A DNA stretch of 64,000 nt from Devosia limi DSM 17137 (GTDB taxonomy: Bacteria > Pseudomonadota > Alphaproteobacteria > Rhizobiales > Devosiaceae), in assembly GCF_900128975.1 (NCBI RefSeq), contig NZ_FQVC01000002.1:1-64000 (forward strand), read 5' to 3'. The position numbers were made by a program, and so were the translations under genes. Shown in pieces: positions 26,292-36,175 of this stretch. The stretch's first letter is position 1. The number at the start of each line of letters is the position of its first letter. The notes beneath the pieces were generated by a model, which was given only the letters and a program-made list of their open reading frames with translations, did not search any database and was not told the origin of the DNA.

Positions 26292-27010
26292 AGCAGTTTC
26301 AGGGCGCGCAGGGACGTGTGGCCGGATTTTCCGATGATGATGTGATCGTGCAGCGTGATGCCCAGCGGCTTGGCGATGTCAGCGATTTCGCGGGTCATGC
26401 GCACATCGGCGGAGGACGGCGCCGGATCGCCCGAGGGGTGGTTGTGCACGAGGATCAGCGCGGTGGCCGAGAGTTCGAGCGTGCGGCGAATGACCTCGCG
26501 GGGATAGACCGGGGTGTGGTCGACGGTGCCGGTCTGCTGGACTTCGTCGGCGATCAGGCGGTTTTTCTTGTCCAGGAACAGGATGCGGAACTGCTCGATG
26601 GTCTCGTAGGCCATCTGGGCGGTGCAGTAGTCGATCAGCTGCGACCATGAGCCGAGCAGGGGCTTGTCGGCGACGATCTGGTCGCGGCCATAGCGCTGGG
26701 CGACGGCCTGCGCCACCTTGAGATGGGTGATGGAGATGGCGCCGAGCCCCTTGACCTCGGCGAGGCGCCGGGGCGTGGCGCCCAGCACTTCGGAAAAGGA
26801 GCCGAACTTGGCGATCAGCTCCTTGGCGAGCTGCTTGGTATCCTTCTGCGGCAGGATGATGTGGAGCAGCAGTTCGAGCAGTTCGTAATCGGCCAGTGCA
26901 TCGCCGCCGACCGTATTGAAGCGATCGCGGGCGCGTTCGCGATGGCCGTGATAATGGGGTTTGACCGCCTCCGACAGGCCCCCGCCGCCGGATGTCTTGT
27001 CATCGACCAA
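26288..27010 (-). CDS. radC: RadC family protein (MPN/JAB metalloprotease fold)
   Basis: This protein of about 240 residues has an N-terminal helix-hairpin-helix part ('[26 protein letters not shown]', '[21 protein letters not shown]') and a C-terminal JAB/MPN domain with metal ligands in '[17 protein letters not shown]'. The family was once tied to DNA repair, but its role is unsettled. The start is taken at TTG 27010, 2 bases after the map stop. The open frame upstream only shadows map. It forms a pair with map. Confidence 0.9.
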   Translation of the reverse strand: MVDDKTSGGGGLSEAVKPHYHGHRERARDRFNTVGGDALADYELLELLLHIILPQKDTKQLAKELIAKFGSFSEVLGATPRRLAEVKGLGAISITHLKVAQAVAQRYGRDQIVADKPLLGSWSQLIDYCTAQMAYETIEQFRILFLDKKNRLIADEVQQTGTVDHTPVYPREVIRRTLELSATALILVHNHPSGDPAPSSADVRMTREIADIAKPLGITLHDHIIIGKSGHTSLRALKLL

Positions 27011-27012
27011 AG

Positions 27013-27846
27013 CTATCCCCTGGCTGCCAGCATCGGATTGAACAGGCCCTTGGGCGAGAGGGTGAAAATCTCGTGCCCGGTCTCGGTAATGCCGATGGAG
27101 TGCTCGCACTGGGCCGAAAGCGTGCGGTCGCGTGTGACCGCGGTCCAGCCATCGGAGAGGATTTTGACATGCGGGCGGCCCAGATTGATCATCGGCTCGA
27201 TGGTGAAGATCATGCCGGGCTTGAGCTCCGGGCCGGTGCCGGGCGTGCCGAAATGCATGATATTGGGTTCGTCATGGAACAGGCGGCCAAGGCCATGGCC
27301 GACGAAATCGCGGACCACGCTGGTGCGCTCGGCTTCGGCGACGGCCTGGATGGCGGCACCGATATCGCCGGTGGTATTGCCGGGAATGGCGGCCTTGAGC
27401 CCGGCTTCCAGGCTATCATAGGTGACTTCGATCAGCCGCTCGGCCTTGCGGGAGATTTCGCCGACCGGATACATGCGGCTCGAATCGCCATGCCAGCCAT
27501 CAAGGATCAGCGTCAGGTCGATATTGACGATGTCGCCCTCGCGCAGCGGGCGTTCGTCGGGAATGCCGTGGCAGACGACGTGATTGATCGAGGTGCAGAG
27601 CGAATGGCGATAGCCCTTGTAGAAGATCGTCGCCGGAACGGCGCCATGGTCGCGGGCGAATTCACGGGCAATCTTGTCGATGGTCGAAGTGGGCACGCCC
27701 GGCTCGACATATTCGGTGAGGATATCGAGCGCCTCGGCGGTCAGCTGCCCAGCCCTGCGCATGCCGGCAAAGCCTTCTTCGCCATGCAGCGGAATGACGC
27801 CGGCGGTGCGGCGGGCTCGGGAGGTGGCATCGACATAGGTAATCAT
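27013..27846 (-). CDS. map: Methionine aminopeptidase type I
   Basis: This 277-residue enzyme removes N-terminal methionine. It has '[40 protein letters not shown]' (first metal Asp residues), '[18 protein letters not shown]' (His) and '[12 protein letters not shown]' (Glu). A final '[19 protein letters not shown]' carries the last Glu. The length is typical. GGAG lies 8 bases before the start. radC follows 2 bases after the stop, so they form one transcript. Confidence 0.96.
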   Translation of the reverse strand: MITYVDATSRARRTAGVIPLHGEEGFAGMRRAGQLTAEALDILTEYVEPGVPTSTIDKIAREFARDHGAVPATIFYKGYRHSLCTSINHVVCHGIPDERPLREGDIVNIDLTLILDGWHGDSSRMYPVGEISRKAERLIEVTYDSLEAGLKAAIPGNTTGDIGAAIQAVAEAERTSVVRDFVGHGLGRLFHDEPNIMHFGTPGTGPELKPGMIFTIEPMINLGRPHVKILSDGWTAVTRDRTLSAQCEHSIGITETGHEIFTLSPKGLFNPMLAARG

Positions 27847-28055
27847 AAAGGACTCCGCGGCGGATCGGTCAAAGGTAGTCCGTCACCGGCACGATTGAAA
27901 GGGCCAGACGCGGCGCGTGGCCGCTGTTGTGTCTGGCATAGACCGGATTGAAGAGGCGAGCAAATGCCGGGATGGTGTGCGGCGAGCTTGCTTGACGCCG
28001 GGGACGCGGGCGGGCATTTCTCAGGGCCTCCGCCCCTTACGCGAATGGACGCAAC

Positions 28056-28823
28056 ATGACGGCCGCACAATCGGTTACTGCCGGGCTCCTGGTTATCGGC
28101 GACGAAATCCTCTCGGGCCGCACCAAGGACGTCAACATCGGCGCGACGGCCGAGTTCTGCACGGATCTGGGGATCGAGCTCAAGGAAGTGCGGGTGGTCA
28201 GCGACGAGACCGATGAGATCGTGGATGCGGTCAATGCGCTGCGGTCGCGCTACACTTATGTATTCACCACCGGCGGCATCGGGCCGACCCATGACGACAT
28301 CACCGCCGACGCGGTGGCCAAGGCGTTTGGCGTGGCGCTGCCGATCAATGCGCAGGCGCGCGAAATGCTGGAAAGCCGCTGGCGCCAGACCGGCACCGAA
28401 GTCAACGAGGCAAGGCTGCGCATGGCGCGCATTCCCGAAGGCGCCGACCTGATCGTCAATTCGGTCAGCGCGGCGCCCGGTTTCCGCATCGGCAATGTGC
28501 ATGTGATGGCCGGGGTGCCGATCATCATGCGGGCCATGCTGGAAGCGCTGGCGCCAACGCTGCAGGGTGGCAAGAGGGTGCTGTCGGCGACGATCAGGGC
28601 GGCGGTGGGCGAAGGAACCGTCGGCGGGCCGCTGGGTGAATTGCAGGCGCAATATCCGGATGTGAAGATGGGCAGCTATCCGCAGATGGGCAAAGATCGG
28701 GTGATGACCGAGCTGGTGCTGCGCTCGTCCGATCCGGCGCGGCTTGAGGAAGCGGCGGCGGCGGTGCGGGCCATGGTGGCGGAGGCCCATGCCAGGGCGG
28801 GGATAACGCCGCCCGAGGAATGA
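28056..28823 (+). CDS. CinA-like molybdopterin-binding domain protein
   Basis: This 255-residue protein carries only the N-terminal MoCF/MoaB-like domain of CinA: 'AGLLVIGDEILSGRTKDVNIGATAEF', 'VFTTGGIGPTHDDITADAVAKAFG' and 'GVPIIMRAMLEAL'. Full CinA proteins (about 400 residues) have an extra C-terminal nicotinamide-nucleotide amidase domain, absent here. Such short forms are common in alphaproteobacteria and are annotated competence/damage-inducible protein A. The activity, possibly ADP-ribose pyrophosphatase, is not certain. Confidence 0.9.
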   Translation: MTAAQSVTAGLLVIGDEILSGRTKDVNIGATAEFCTDLGIELKEVRVVSDETDEIVDAVNALRSRYTYVFTTGGIGPTHDDITADAVAKAFGVALPINAQAREMLESRWRQTGTEVNEARLRMARIPEGADLIVNSVSAAPGFRIGNVHVMAGVPIIMRAMLEALAPTLQGGKRVLSATIRAAVGEGTVGGPLGELQAQYPDVKMGSYPQMGKDRVMTELVLRSSDPARLEEAAAAVRAMVAEAHARAGITPPEE

Positions 28824-28926
28824 TGGGCGCAAGTTCAGCTCAAAGATTGGCGGCAGGCGCTGCTTTTGCTAAGGGACTGCCTTCGGTTTGCCTGGAAGTC
28901 GGCCGGCCCTGCAAGGAGAGACCATT

Positions 28927-29424
28927 TTGAACAACCCGAACCAGAAGTCCTTTCCGGTCAGCTGGGACCAGTTCCATCGTGACAGCCGGGCGCTGGCCTG
29001 GCGCCTGACCAGCATCGGCCCGTTCGATGCGGTGGTAGCGATTGCCCGCGGCGGCCTCGTGCCGGCGACCATCGTGGCGCGCGAACTCAATATCCGCACG
29101 GTCGAGACCGTGGCGGTCAAGAGCTACGATCACCAGAACCAGGGCGGCATCAAGGTGCTGAAGGAAATCAGCCAGTCGATACTGGACATGGCCAAGAACG
29201 GCGCCAAGGTGCTGATCGTGGACGATCTGGTCGACACCGGTTCGACCGCCCGCCTCGTGCGCGACATGCTGCCCGGCGCCCATTTCGCCACCGTCTATGC
29301 CAAGCCCATGGGCCGCGAACTGGTCGATACCTTCATCACCGAAGTCAGCCAGGATACCTGGATTTTCTTCCCCTGGGATCTAGACGTGGCCTACGCCGCG
29401 CCAATTGGCGGCGGCACGGACTGA
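28927..29424 (+). CDS. gpt: Xanthine(-guanine) phosphoribosyltransferase
   Basis: This 165-residue purine salvage enzyme converts xanthine or guanine with PRPP to XMP or GMP. The PRPP loop '[17 protein letters not shown]' and '[36 protein letters not shown]' are very close to E. coli Gpt. The start is TTG at 28927, with AAGGAGAG ending 6 bases before. The frame extends upstream without support. It complements the de novo purine genes in the window. Confidence 0.94.
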   Translation: MNNPNQKSFPVSWDQFHRDSRALAWRLTSIGPFDAVVAIARGGLVPATIVARELNIRTVETVAVKSYDHQNQGGIKVLKEISQSILDMAKNGAKVLIVDDLVDTGSTARLVRDMLPGAHFATVYAKPMGRELVDTFITEVSQDTWIFFPWDLDVAYAAPIGGGTD

Positions 29425-29579
29425 GACCGGCCAGCGCGGCACGCTAGCGAGGATGTTCAAGGATGCTTCGCGGCTTGCCGCGAAGCAGGGATGACGGAGT
29501 GGGGCGGACGGGCAGGTCCAAGCGGACACTGCGCGCCGATCATGATAATAATCATTGCTTTCGTCCGAGGCGCCCGATC

Positions 29580-29882
29580 TTGACCCACGCAATCGACAGT
29601 CGACCCGAACTCGCCGCTCTTCGATCCAGCATCGACAATCTGGATGCTTCGCTCATTTTCATCTTGTCGGAGCGCTTCAGGCTGACCCGCAAGGTGGGCG
29701 AGTTGAAAGCGCACCACAAATTGCCCGCAGCCGATGGTGCCCGAGAGGACTTCCAGATCGCGCGACTGCGCCGCCTCGCTGAAGAAGCACAACTGGACCC
29801 GGTGTTCGCCGAACGCTTTCTCCGCTTCATCATCGAAGAAGTCATCCAGCACCACAGGGCTGCAGCAGGCGCGGACGCCTGA
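29580..29882 (+). CDS. Chorismate mutase, AroQ type
   Basis: This 100-residue helical protein has 'LAALRSSIDNLDASLIFILSERFRLTRKVGELKAHHKLPAAD', the AroQ alpha-subclass layout with catalytic Arg and Lys positions. It is followed by 'FAERFLRFIIEEVIQHHRA'. It converts chorismate to prephenate for Phe/Tyr synthesis. The start is TTG at 29580, with GAGG 9 bases upstream; there is no ATG. A GC-rich hairpin at about 29460-29490 separates it from gpt and may end gpt transcription. Confidence 0.87.
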   Translation: MTHAIDSRPELAALRSSIDNLDASLIFILSERFRLTRKVGELKAHHKLPAADGAREDFQIARLRRLAEEAQLDPVFAERFLRFIIEEVIQHHRAAAGADA

Positions 29883-30124
29883 AAGGGGGCAAATGGGGGG
29901 AAGGGGACAGGCGGCTCTTGGGGCATCCGAGCCTTGTCGTAGACGAGAAATAGTGTGGCGTTTGACATGCCACCGCAGCAATGGGCCGGCGTGCCAATCA
30001 AATTCTATGGCCATCGCCAATTGTGCAGAGTTGCTCGATGGCTAATGCAGAGTTAATTCTCTGGGTAATGCATTGATTCGATAGCGTTATGGCGTGCTGC
30101 GCTATTGCGTCTGGGGGGGCGGAT

Positions 30125-32131
30125 ATGAAGACGACGCGGTTCGCGGTACTGCCAGCGATGGTGGTGCTTGCTGTGGCAGCCCAATCCGGCGTGGCTCAGG
30201 CATTCGATCAAACCATTGTGGATCGGCAGACTGAAACCACGACGCAGACCCTTTTGGGCACAGGCGACACGCTGACCGTCGACGGTGGCGGTAAAGTTGC
30301 CGTCGGCGGCAATGCGGTGGTGATGAATGGTTCCAATCAGCTGCTCACCAACCGTGGCATGATCGAGGCCATCGGCACGGGGAACGCCGTACACGTCAAT
30401 GGCGCTGCTGCGCGTATCCGCAATTACGGCGTGATCTCGGCCAGTGGCATGTCGTCCTACGGCATTCAGTCTTCCGCGCTCAACACCGACCTGATCAACT
30501 TCGGCGGCATCATCACCTATGCCGACTGCGCCTATGGCGTTTACGCCGTGGCCGACTACTTTACCATAGTCAATAATGGTACAATTTCGACCAAGGGCGA
30601 CACCTCCTCCTATGGCGTTTACGTGGAGAACGGCAATCATGCTACTGTCATCAATAACGGCCTGATTGACACCTCTGGCAGCACGGCCGGTGGCATCACG
30701 CTCTGGGGTTCGCAGGCCAGCATCACCAATAGCGGCACGCTGACGACGAGTGGCGCAAACTCTATCGGCATCTATGCCTGGTACGGCGCGGGGCTGAACA
30801 GCCAGAACGTGCTGACCAACACGGGGACCATTCGGACAACCGGAGTCGGCTCGCAGGCAATCTATGCGAATGCCACTGGCATGACCGTGATCAATAGCGG
30901 CACAGTTGTGAGCCAGCACGCCGAAGCTTTCTTTATGGGGCAGCCGGATCAGACGCTGACACTCTTGGCGGGCTCGGTCGTTGAAGGCGGTATACGGTTC
31001 ACTCAAGCGGCATCGGCAACACTCAATATCGGGAAGGGTCTGAACGCTAAGCTCACGCTGGACGGCATTCCGGGCGTTATCAATACCAATGGGCAGGCCT
31101 ACGGGATCGCGGGCAATGTTCTGGCGGTGGTCTCGGCCGAGGCGGCTGGCGCTGGGGGTATGGCCGCAGCGGCAACGAACAGCGCAATTGCCGGTACGGT
31201 TCGTGGGCATGTGGATGGACGGCGTTCGGGCCTTTCTGGCGGCGGCACCGCGCCCCTGGGCTATGCACCCACGCCTGCTGCGCCTGTCTTCCCGGACTTT
31301 GCTCCTAGCGTCGATTTTGGCGCATGGGTCAGCGGCTACGGTGCAGCGTCGGCCCCCGGAGGCGGCAAGGCCGGCGTGCGGACAAGCCAGGGTGGCGGGC
31401 TTGCAGGCTTTGACGCGCGCCTTTCCGAACAAAGCATGGCGGGGCTGTTTGCCGGCTTTGGCCAAGGCGTCGTGCGCCTCGATGATGGCTCCAATGTTGA
31501 GACCACGACACTGGTGGGCGGCAGCTATGGCGCGATCCGCTTTGGATCGGGCTTCTTTGACGCCAGCGCCTCGATCGGCGCTACGTTCAATCGGAGTGCG
31601 CGCCGGATCATCAACAATGCTGTGGCGGGCGGTATCGAAACGGCAGATGGCCAATATGGCGGTGTCTTTATCAGCCCATCGGTGACGCTGGGCTTTGACT
31701 ACGATCTTGGTCCTGCTCGACTGACGCCGAGCATCTCGCTGCTTTATGCAGGCGTCTATCAGAACGGCTATGCCGAGACCGGTACATCAGCCAATCTGAT
31801 CCTGGGGTCTCAGGTTACCCATGTGCTCAATGCGCGCGGCGAAATCGAGCTTGGCACGATCAAGCTGGACGATATGCCCGGCGGCTGGAGCGGCAGCGTC
31901 AAGATTGGCGCGGAAGGCACGGTCACCGATGGCGGCGCGACGAGCGCATCGCTACTGGGCAGCGCGCTGAACTTAGCTGGATCCACGTCGATGGAAGGGC
32001 GCGGCTTTTTCGGCGCGAGCCTCGGCTTCTCGCAGAGCGGATTCGATTTCTCCGCGAAAACCGAAGTCGGCTACAGCACGGCAGGAATCCTCTCCGGCAG
32101 CGTGCAGGGCGCCATCGGCGTTCAGTTCTAA
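30125..32131 (+). CDS. Autotransporter (type V secretion) outer-membrane protein
   Basis: This 668-residue protein has a signal peptide (1-26, cleaved near 'GVAQA'). Its passenger of about 360 residues is built from beta-helix repeats of the type 'N.G.I.T.G..S.GI', rich in Asn, Thr and Gly and poor in Cys. After a Gly/Ala/Pro linker near residue 380 comes a C-terminal beta-barrel of about 270 residues ending 'GAIGVQF', with the terminal aromatic needed for assembly. The passenger has no protease triad, so it is likely an adhesin or surface structure. The start ATG follows a G-rich stretch. It is convergent with the FtsI-like gene. Base use in the passenger is less GC-rich than its neighbours, which may reflect transfer. 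Confidence 0.9.
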   Translation: MKTTRFAVLPAMVVLAVAAQSGVAQAFDQTIVDRQTETTTQTLLGTGDTLTVDGGGKVAVGGNAVVMNGSNQLLTNRGMIEAIGTGNAVHVNGAAARIRNYGVISASGMSSYGIQSSALNTDLINFGGIITYADCAYGVYAVADYFTIVNNGTISTKGDTSSYGVYVENGNHATVINNGLIDTSGSTAGGITLWGSQASITNSGTLTTSGANSIGIYAWYGAGLNSQNVLTNTGTIRTTGVGSQAIYANATGMTVINSGTVVSQHAEAFFMGQPDQTLTLLAGSVVEGGIRFTQAASATLNIGKGLNAKLTLDGIPGVINTNGQAYGIAGNVLAVVSAEAAGAGGMAAAATNSAIAGTVRGHVDGRRSGLSGGGTAPLGYAPTPAAPVFPDFAPSVDFGAWVSGYGAASAPGGGKAGVRTSQGGGLAGFDARLSEQSMAGLFAGFGQGVVRLDDGSNVETTTLVGGSYGAIRFGSGFFDASASIGATFNRSARRIINNAVAGGIETADGQYGGVFISPSVTLGFDYDLGPARLTPSISLLYAGVYQNGYAETGTSANLILGSQVTHVLNARGEIELGTIKLDDMPGGWSGSVKIGAEGTVTDGGATSASLLGSALNLAGSTSMEGRGFFGASLGFSQSGFDFSAKTEVGYSTAGILSGSVQGAIGVQF

Positions 32132-32273
32132 GCTGTCGAGCGGTCGGCGCTGAAATGGCGTCGGTGACTTTGCCCTCCAGGACGGCAACTTGAAATGGCA
32201 TCCATTGATCTGGGCGTTGTATCGGTCATGGTTGCGCTCCCCCGACACATTCTGTGAGATTGGGGGACACTGC

Positions 32274-33980
32274 CTAGATCAAGGCCGGGGGTACCAAGGT
32301 GGCGTCCAGCGCTGGGTTGGTGCTTGGATGAACCATGAGCATCGGCGCTATCCGTGTGACAATCCGGCCAGAGACTTCCCCCGCGTTCCACCCAGCGGTC
32401 CTGCCAGGCTGGGCGCTTTCGGGACTGGGCTCGTCGATCAGGACAATCATCGCGTATCGTGGGGCATCCATCGGGAACGCCGACAGGAACAGCGTCAGCA
32501 CCTTGTCATTTGAATAGCGACCGTTCACGACTTTTTCCGCGGTGCCGGTCTTGCCGCCCAATCGGTAGCCGTGGGCGAGTTTGTTGCCGCGCCTGCCAGA
32601 CCCCTCAAGGGCATTCAGCCGCATCAGGTAGCGAATTTGTTTGCTGGTTTCATGGGTGACCACCTTGGTCGCGCCCAGCATCGCCTCGCCGGCGGGCCGC
32701 CGGAAGATGGTGGGATCCATCAAGTATCCGCCATTTACCAAGGCGGAGGTTGCGGAAAGCACCTGGAGCGGGGTCAGGCTCAGGCCGTGGCCGAAAGAGG
32801 CAGTGGCAGCGCCAACCTCCGAGAACCTGGCGGGGATGCTGGAGGTCGTAACTTCTGGCAATTCAATGACTGGTGCACCATCCAGCCCCATTCGGGTCAG
32901 GAATTCCCTGAATGCGGTGGCCCCCATCGCCTGCACGATCCTGATCATGCCAATATTGGACGAATATCGGTAGACTTCCGGCACCGACAATATCCGATAT
33001 TGGCCATGGTAGTCGGAAATGGTGTGACGGCCAAAGCGCACGCCTGCGCGTGCGTCGACGCTGTCCGTGATGTCGACTGCGCCACTGTCCAGCGCTCCGG
33101 CAAGCGTGATGGTCTTGAAGATCGACCCTACCTCGAATTTGGCGGCGGTGATCCGATTGAACCGTCCCTCTTCGAGCATGGTGGAAGGTCGGTTGGGATC
33201 AAAGTCCGGCAATGAGACCAGAGCGATGACTTCGCCGGTCTCTACGTCCATGATGGCCCCGGCGGCCGCGACCGCCTGATAACGATCAAGGGCATCGCTC
33301 AGTTCACTATGGAGTGCGTGCTGCGCCCGCATGTCGACCGATAGACTGACCGGTTGCAGGAGAGTTCCGCGCGCCAGTCCGAGCTTTTGGAGCAGCGCCA
33401 GATCGAGGTCACGATCCAGGTAGTGCTCCACGCCGGCTATGCCGACATTGTCTATGTTCACCGCGCCCATCAAGTGGGCGGCCTGCGTGCCAGCCGGGTA
33501 AAAGCGTTGTGTCTCAGTCAGAAAATCGAGACCTGGAATACCCAGACGCATGAGCCGGTCCCTTTGCTGGGGGCTTAGTTCCCGGGCAATCCAGACAAAC
33601 CCACGCCCCCCGGTCAAACGCTGACGCAGCCAATCGGGGTCGAGATGGGGGAGGACAGTCAGGATGCCGTGCGTGGCTTCCTCGACATCGATGATGCTGC
33701 GTGGCTCGGCGAAGAGTGACGACACCCGCAGATCGAGTGCCATTTCGAGACCATTGCGATCCAATATGGTCGGACGGGAGGCCATGATGGCGCTGCGGCT
33801 CTGGCCTTCAATGCTGGTATCAACCTCGATGCCGCCCAGCCAGACGAGGCGCGCCAGAACGACCGAAAATCCCAGCAGAACGAAAGCTATCGCCCAGCGC
33901 ATGCGCTGCCTCGTCAGGGTCTCACGCGTCTTGCGGGCGCCCTGCAGCTGAATGGTGGCGTCAGGTTCCACGGCGTTCAC
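32274..33980 (-). CDS. FtsI/PBP3-like peptidoglycan transpeptidase (probable paralogue)
   Basis: This protein of about 568 residues has one N-terminal membrane helix ('RWAIAFVLLGFSVVLARLVWL'), a PBP dimer domain and a transpeptidase domain. The active-site motifs are SIFK (about 286-289), SSN (340-342) and KTGT (477-480). It would crosslink septal or polar peptidoglycan. It lies outside a division/cell-wall cluster, beside an autotransporter and a secreted hydrolase, so it is probably an extra copy, not the main FtsI. The start is uncertain: GTG at 33980 is used, and the frame runs 54 codons further up without a ribosome site. A beta-lactam response is possible but not shown. Confidence 0.85.
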   Translation of the reverse strand: MNAVEPDATIQLQGARKTRETLTRQRMRWAIAFVLLGFSVVLARLVWLGGIEVDTSIEGQSRSAIMASRPTILDRNGLEMALDLRVSSLFAEPRSIIDVEEATHGILTVLPHLDPDWLRQRLTGGRGFVWIARELSPQQRDRLMRLGIPGLDFLTETQRFYPAGTQAAHLMGAVNIDNVGIAGVEHYLDRDLDLALLQKLGLARGTLLQPVSLSVDMRAQHALHSELSDALDRYQAVAAAGAIMDVETGEVIALVSLPDFDPNRPSTMLEEGRFNRITAAKFEVGSIFKTITLAGALDSGAVDITDSVDARAGVRFGRHTISDYHGQYRILSVPEVYRYSSNIGMIRIVQAMGATAFREFLTRMGLDGAPVIELPEVTTSSIPARFSEVGAATASFGHGLSLTPLQVLSATSALVNGGYLMDPTIFRRPAGEAMLGATKVVTHETSKQIRYLMRLNALEGSGRRGNKLAHGYRLGGKTGTAEKVVNGRYSNDKVLTLFLSAFPMDAPRYAMIVLIDEPSPESAQPGRTAGWNAGEVSGRIVTRIAPMLMVHPSTNPALDATLVPPALI

Positions 33981-34265
33981 AGCCGATACCCCGGGCGCGC
34001 AAGCGTGGGGGCCGAGGCGAAATGAACGGGTATTGGCAAGATTGCACCTGTAGAATCTGGAATCAGCTGTCCCACATAGACGGACGGGCCGGTTCCATAG
34101 GTCGCCAATGCTGACCAATAAATGTAACGCCGCTGCGCTCACGCCCTTTTGATCCCGTAGGGCTGAAAGCGATGGGTGATCCGGCGCGTTGCGCCGCTCA
34201 TGATTGCCTCGATGGCAACAATAGGGGGGGCTTGCGAACTGGATGGCGTGGGGCGGTTCGTTCCT

Positions 34266-35156
34266 TCAGCAGCTTTTCATCGGGTGTTCTGCCCAGGATG
34301 CTGCAAGGCGGGCAATTTCGGGCATACGGGACAGGCCTGTTGGATCGGCCATGCCGTGGTTCAGAGCCGGGAATTCCCAATAGGTGAGATTGCAGCGCCC
34401 CTGTTGAGCAAAGCGATCTGCCAATGTCCGAACAGGCTGCACCGCTGCCGTGTCTCGACCGCCATAAATCAGGAGGAATGGTGTGTCGGTGGCCTCGAGA
34501 TAATCCGATGACCGGTGATCGAGGCTGTCGGCCCAGAACCGATAGGTATGGCCACCCAGCAGGGTATTGTCGGGCGTGACCCGCGCCTGCGCAAATCCGG
34601 CACTTACGCTGGGCTGACCCTCGGGCGGCACCTCGGAGAGAACCATCTCTCCAAAAGTGCCGCCAACCGAGCCGGAGAGAAGGATGGCGGCCGTGGGATG
34701 TATGCGTGCGGCGAGGGCTTCCATGGCCAATCCCCCCTCCGAGCCGCCGAACAGAATGACGGTATCGAATGTCGCTGTGACCGACTTGAGGTGCGTGAGC
34801 ACGCGGGCATAATCGTCGACGCGCTGGGACAGGGTATAGGTGTCGAGGAACGCCTTCGGACAATCGGTTTGGCCGTTCTCGATCGCACTATCGGGGGCAA
34901 TGCCGGACTTTTCGACGATAAGGCCGGTATAGGCGGGAAAGGCAGCGCGGACGGTGGCAAGGTTGACGCTGTGTGCCGCCGGCAGGCAGCCGGAGCCCTG
35001 GGCAAGGACGATCAGGCCAGCGCTTTCAACGGCTGGTGCATCCAACGTGTAATGGATGACTGTGCCGTCGGCGCGGGCAAGCTGGTGGGTTTGCTGGGCA
35101 GCAAAGACCTGGCCGGCTGACAGCGCCAGCAGGAAAAGGGAAAGCAGCGATTTCAT
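34266..35156 (-). CDS. Secreted alpha/beta hydrolase
   Basis: This 296-residue protein has a signal peptide (1-19, cut after 'GQVFA'). The hydrolase core has a nucleophile elbow 'LFGGSEGGLAMEAL', an acid in 'LLIYGGRDTAAV' and a His in 'FPALNHGMADP', in the proper order. It is probably a periplasmic esterase or peptidase-like enzyme of unknown substrate. It lies 4 bases downstream of a PadR-linked membrane protein gene on the same strand and may be co-regulated with it. Confidence 0.84.
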   Translation of the reverse strand: MKSLLSLFLLALSAGQVFAAQQTHQLARADGTVIHYTLDAPAVESAGLIVLAQGSGCLPAAHSVNLATVRAAFPAYTGLIVEKSGIAPDSAIENGQTDCPKAFLDTYTLSQRVDDYARVLTHLKSVTATFDTVILFGGSEGGLAMEALAARIHPTAAILLSGSVGGTFGEMVLSEVPPEGQPSVSAGFAQARVTPDNTLLGGHTYRFWADSLDHRSSDYLEATDTPFLLIYGGRDTAAVQPVRTLADRFAQQGRCNLTYWEFPALNHGMADPTGLSRMPEIARLAASWAEHPMKSC

Positions 35157-35160
35157 GGGG

Positions 35161-35799
35161 TCATTCCGGGCGGGGTTGCAGGGTTAGCGGCACGAGCGAG
35201 AGCAGGACCAACGCCAATAGAGGCAGGAGCGGCGGGATGCCGAGTGTAAGGCCGATCTGGCCCGGTGTGTCGCTCGCTGGGAGCGTCACGCCAAGCTGAA
35301 GCGCCGAGGCCAGGGCAGCACCAATGAAGGCGCCCAGAACTGGCAAACGCGGCGAGGCGCGGCGGCGGCGGGCGGCGAGAAAGGTCAGCCAGGCGATGAG
35401 GACCGGGCTGGCGAGCAACAGCAGGGCCATGCCGCTGCCCAGCTCGGCGATGGCCGGACGCAGGTTCGTGGCGGCGGCCAGAAGCAGGGCGAGGACAGCC
35501 ATGATGACGAGCATCGCCTGTAAGGCGAGCGGCACAACGAGGTAAAACAGAGCAGGCCACCGCGCGGCGCGGCTGCGAAAACGTTGGTTGGCCAGCATGG
35601 GCAGGAGCAGCGCATCGCGCCCGCCAAGGCGATGTTCGGCCTGGACTTGCGCAGCGTCGGGGGACAGGCCGGTCTTTTGCAGGTGCTCGGCAATGTCGTC
35701 CCGATGGTCCGAGAGTTCACGCAGGTAACGCTCGACATGCCGCGGCGAGAGGCCAGCGCGGAGCAGGTTCTCGCGCAGGTCGTGCAGGAGATCACGCAT
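35161..35799 (-). CDS. Membrane protein with HAAS-like N-terminus, PadR partner
   Basis: This 212-residue protein has a cytosolic helical N-terminus ('MRDLLHDLRENLLRAGLSPRHVERYLRELSDHRDDIAEHL'), similar to HAAS/DUF1700 signalling domains. Four to five transmembrane helices follow. Genes of this type are commonly coupled to PadR regulators and respond to membrane stress. The start ATG lies inside the PadR gene end (8-base overlap), which shows coupling. The true function is unknown. Confidence 0.8.
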   Translation of the reverse strand: MRDLLHDLRENLLRAGLSPRHVERYLRELSDHRDDIAEHLQKTGLSPDAAQVQAEHRLGGRDALLLPMLANQRFRSRAARWPALFYLVVPLALQAMLVIMAVLALLLAAATNLRPAIAELGSGMALLLLASPVLIAWLTFLAARRRRASPRLPVLGAFIGAALASALQLGVTLPASDTPGQIGLTLGIPPLLPLLALVLLSLVPLTLQPRPE

Positions 35800-36130
35800 G
35801 GCGCGGCTCCGCCAATATGCCGGCAATAGTGCGATGCAGGTCGTGCCACTGTTCGGCCAGCACCGCCAAGCGCCCTGCGCCAACCGGCGTGACGCGGTAA
35901 TAGACGCGACTGCGACCATTGACGGTCTGACGCCGCGTGGTCAGGGCGCCGTCGCGCTCGAGGGAATGCAGCAGCGGATAAATAACGCCTTCCGCAAAGC
36001 CGATTGCTTCGTCGCTGGCCTCCCGAATTGCCTGAACGATTTCATAGCCATACATTTCGCGGTCACGGAGCAGGCGCAGCACCAGGAGTTCTGGCACGCC
36101 GTTGAGAAAAGAAGACTGGGAGGTTGCCAT
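35792..36130 (-). CDS. PadR-family transcriptional regulator
   Basis: This 112-residue winged-helix protein has 'ELLVLRLLRDREMYGYEIVQAIREAS' and the wing 'EGVIYPLLHSLERDGALTTRRQTVNGRSRVYYRVTPVG', both typical of PadR. It is a likely repressor of its own operon with the membrane protein and perhaps the hydrolase. Two palindromes directly upstream of the start are candidate operators. The effector is unknown. Confidence 0.92.
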   Translation of the reverse strand: MATSQSSFLNGVPELLVLRLLRDREMYGYEIVQAIREASDEAIGFAEGVIYPLLHSLERDGALTTRRQTVNGRSRVYYRVTPVGAGRLAVLAEQWHDLHRTIAGILAEPRHA

Positions 36131-36135
36131 GTTCG

Positions 36136-36175
36136 ATACCTATTTCACCTAGGTATGATGCCTATGGATAATAGG
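36136..36175. promoter_or_regulatory. Two tandem palindromes upstream of the PadR gene
   Basis: ATACCTA-N7-TAGGTAT (36136-36156) and CCTAT-N5-ATAGG (36161-36175) share the half-site CCTA/TAGG. They begin 5 bases upstream of the PadR start and look like repressor sites. Confidence 0.6.
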
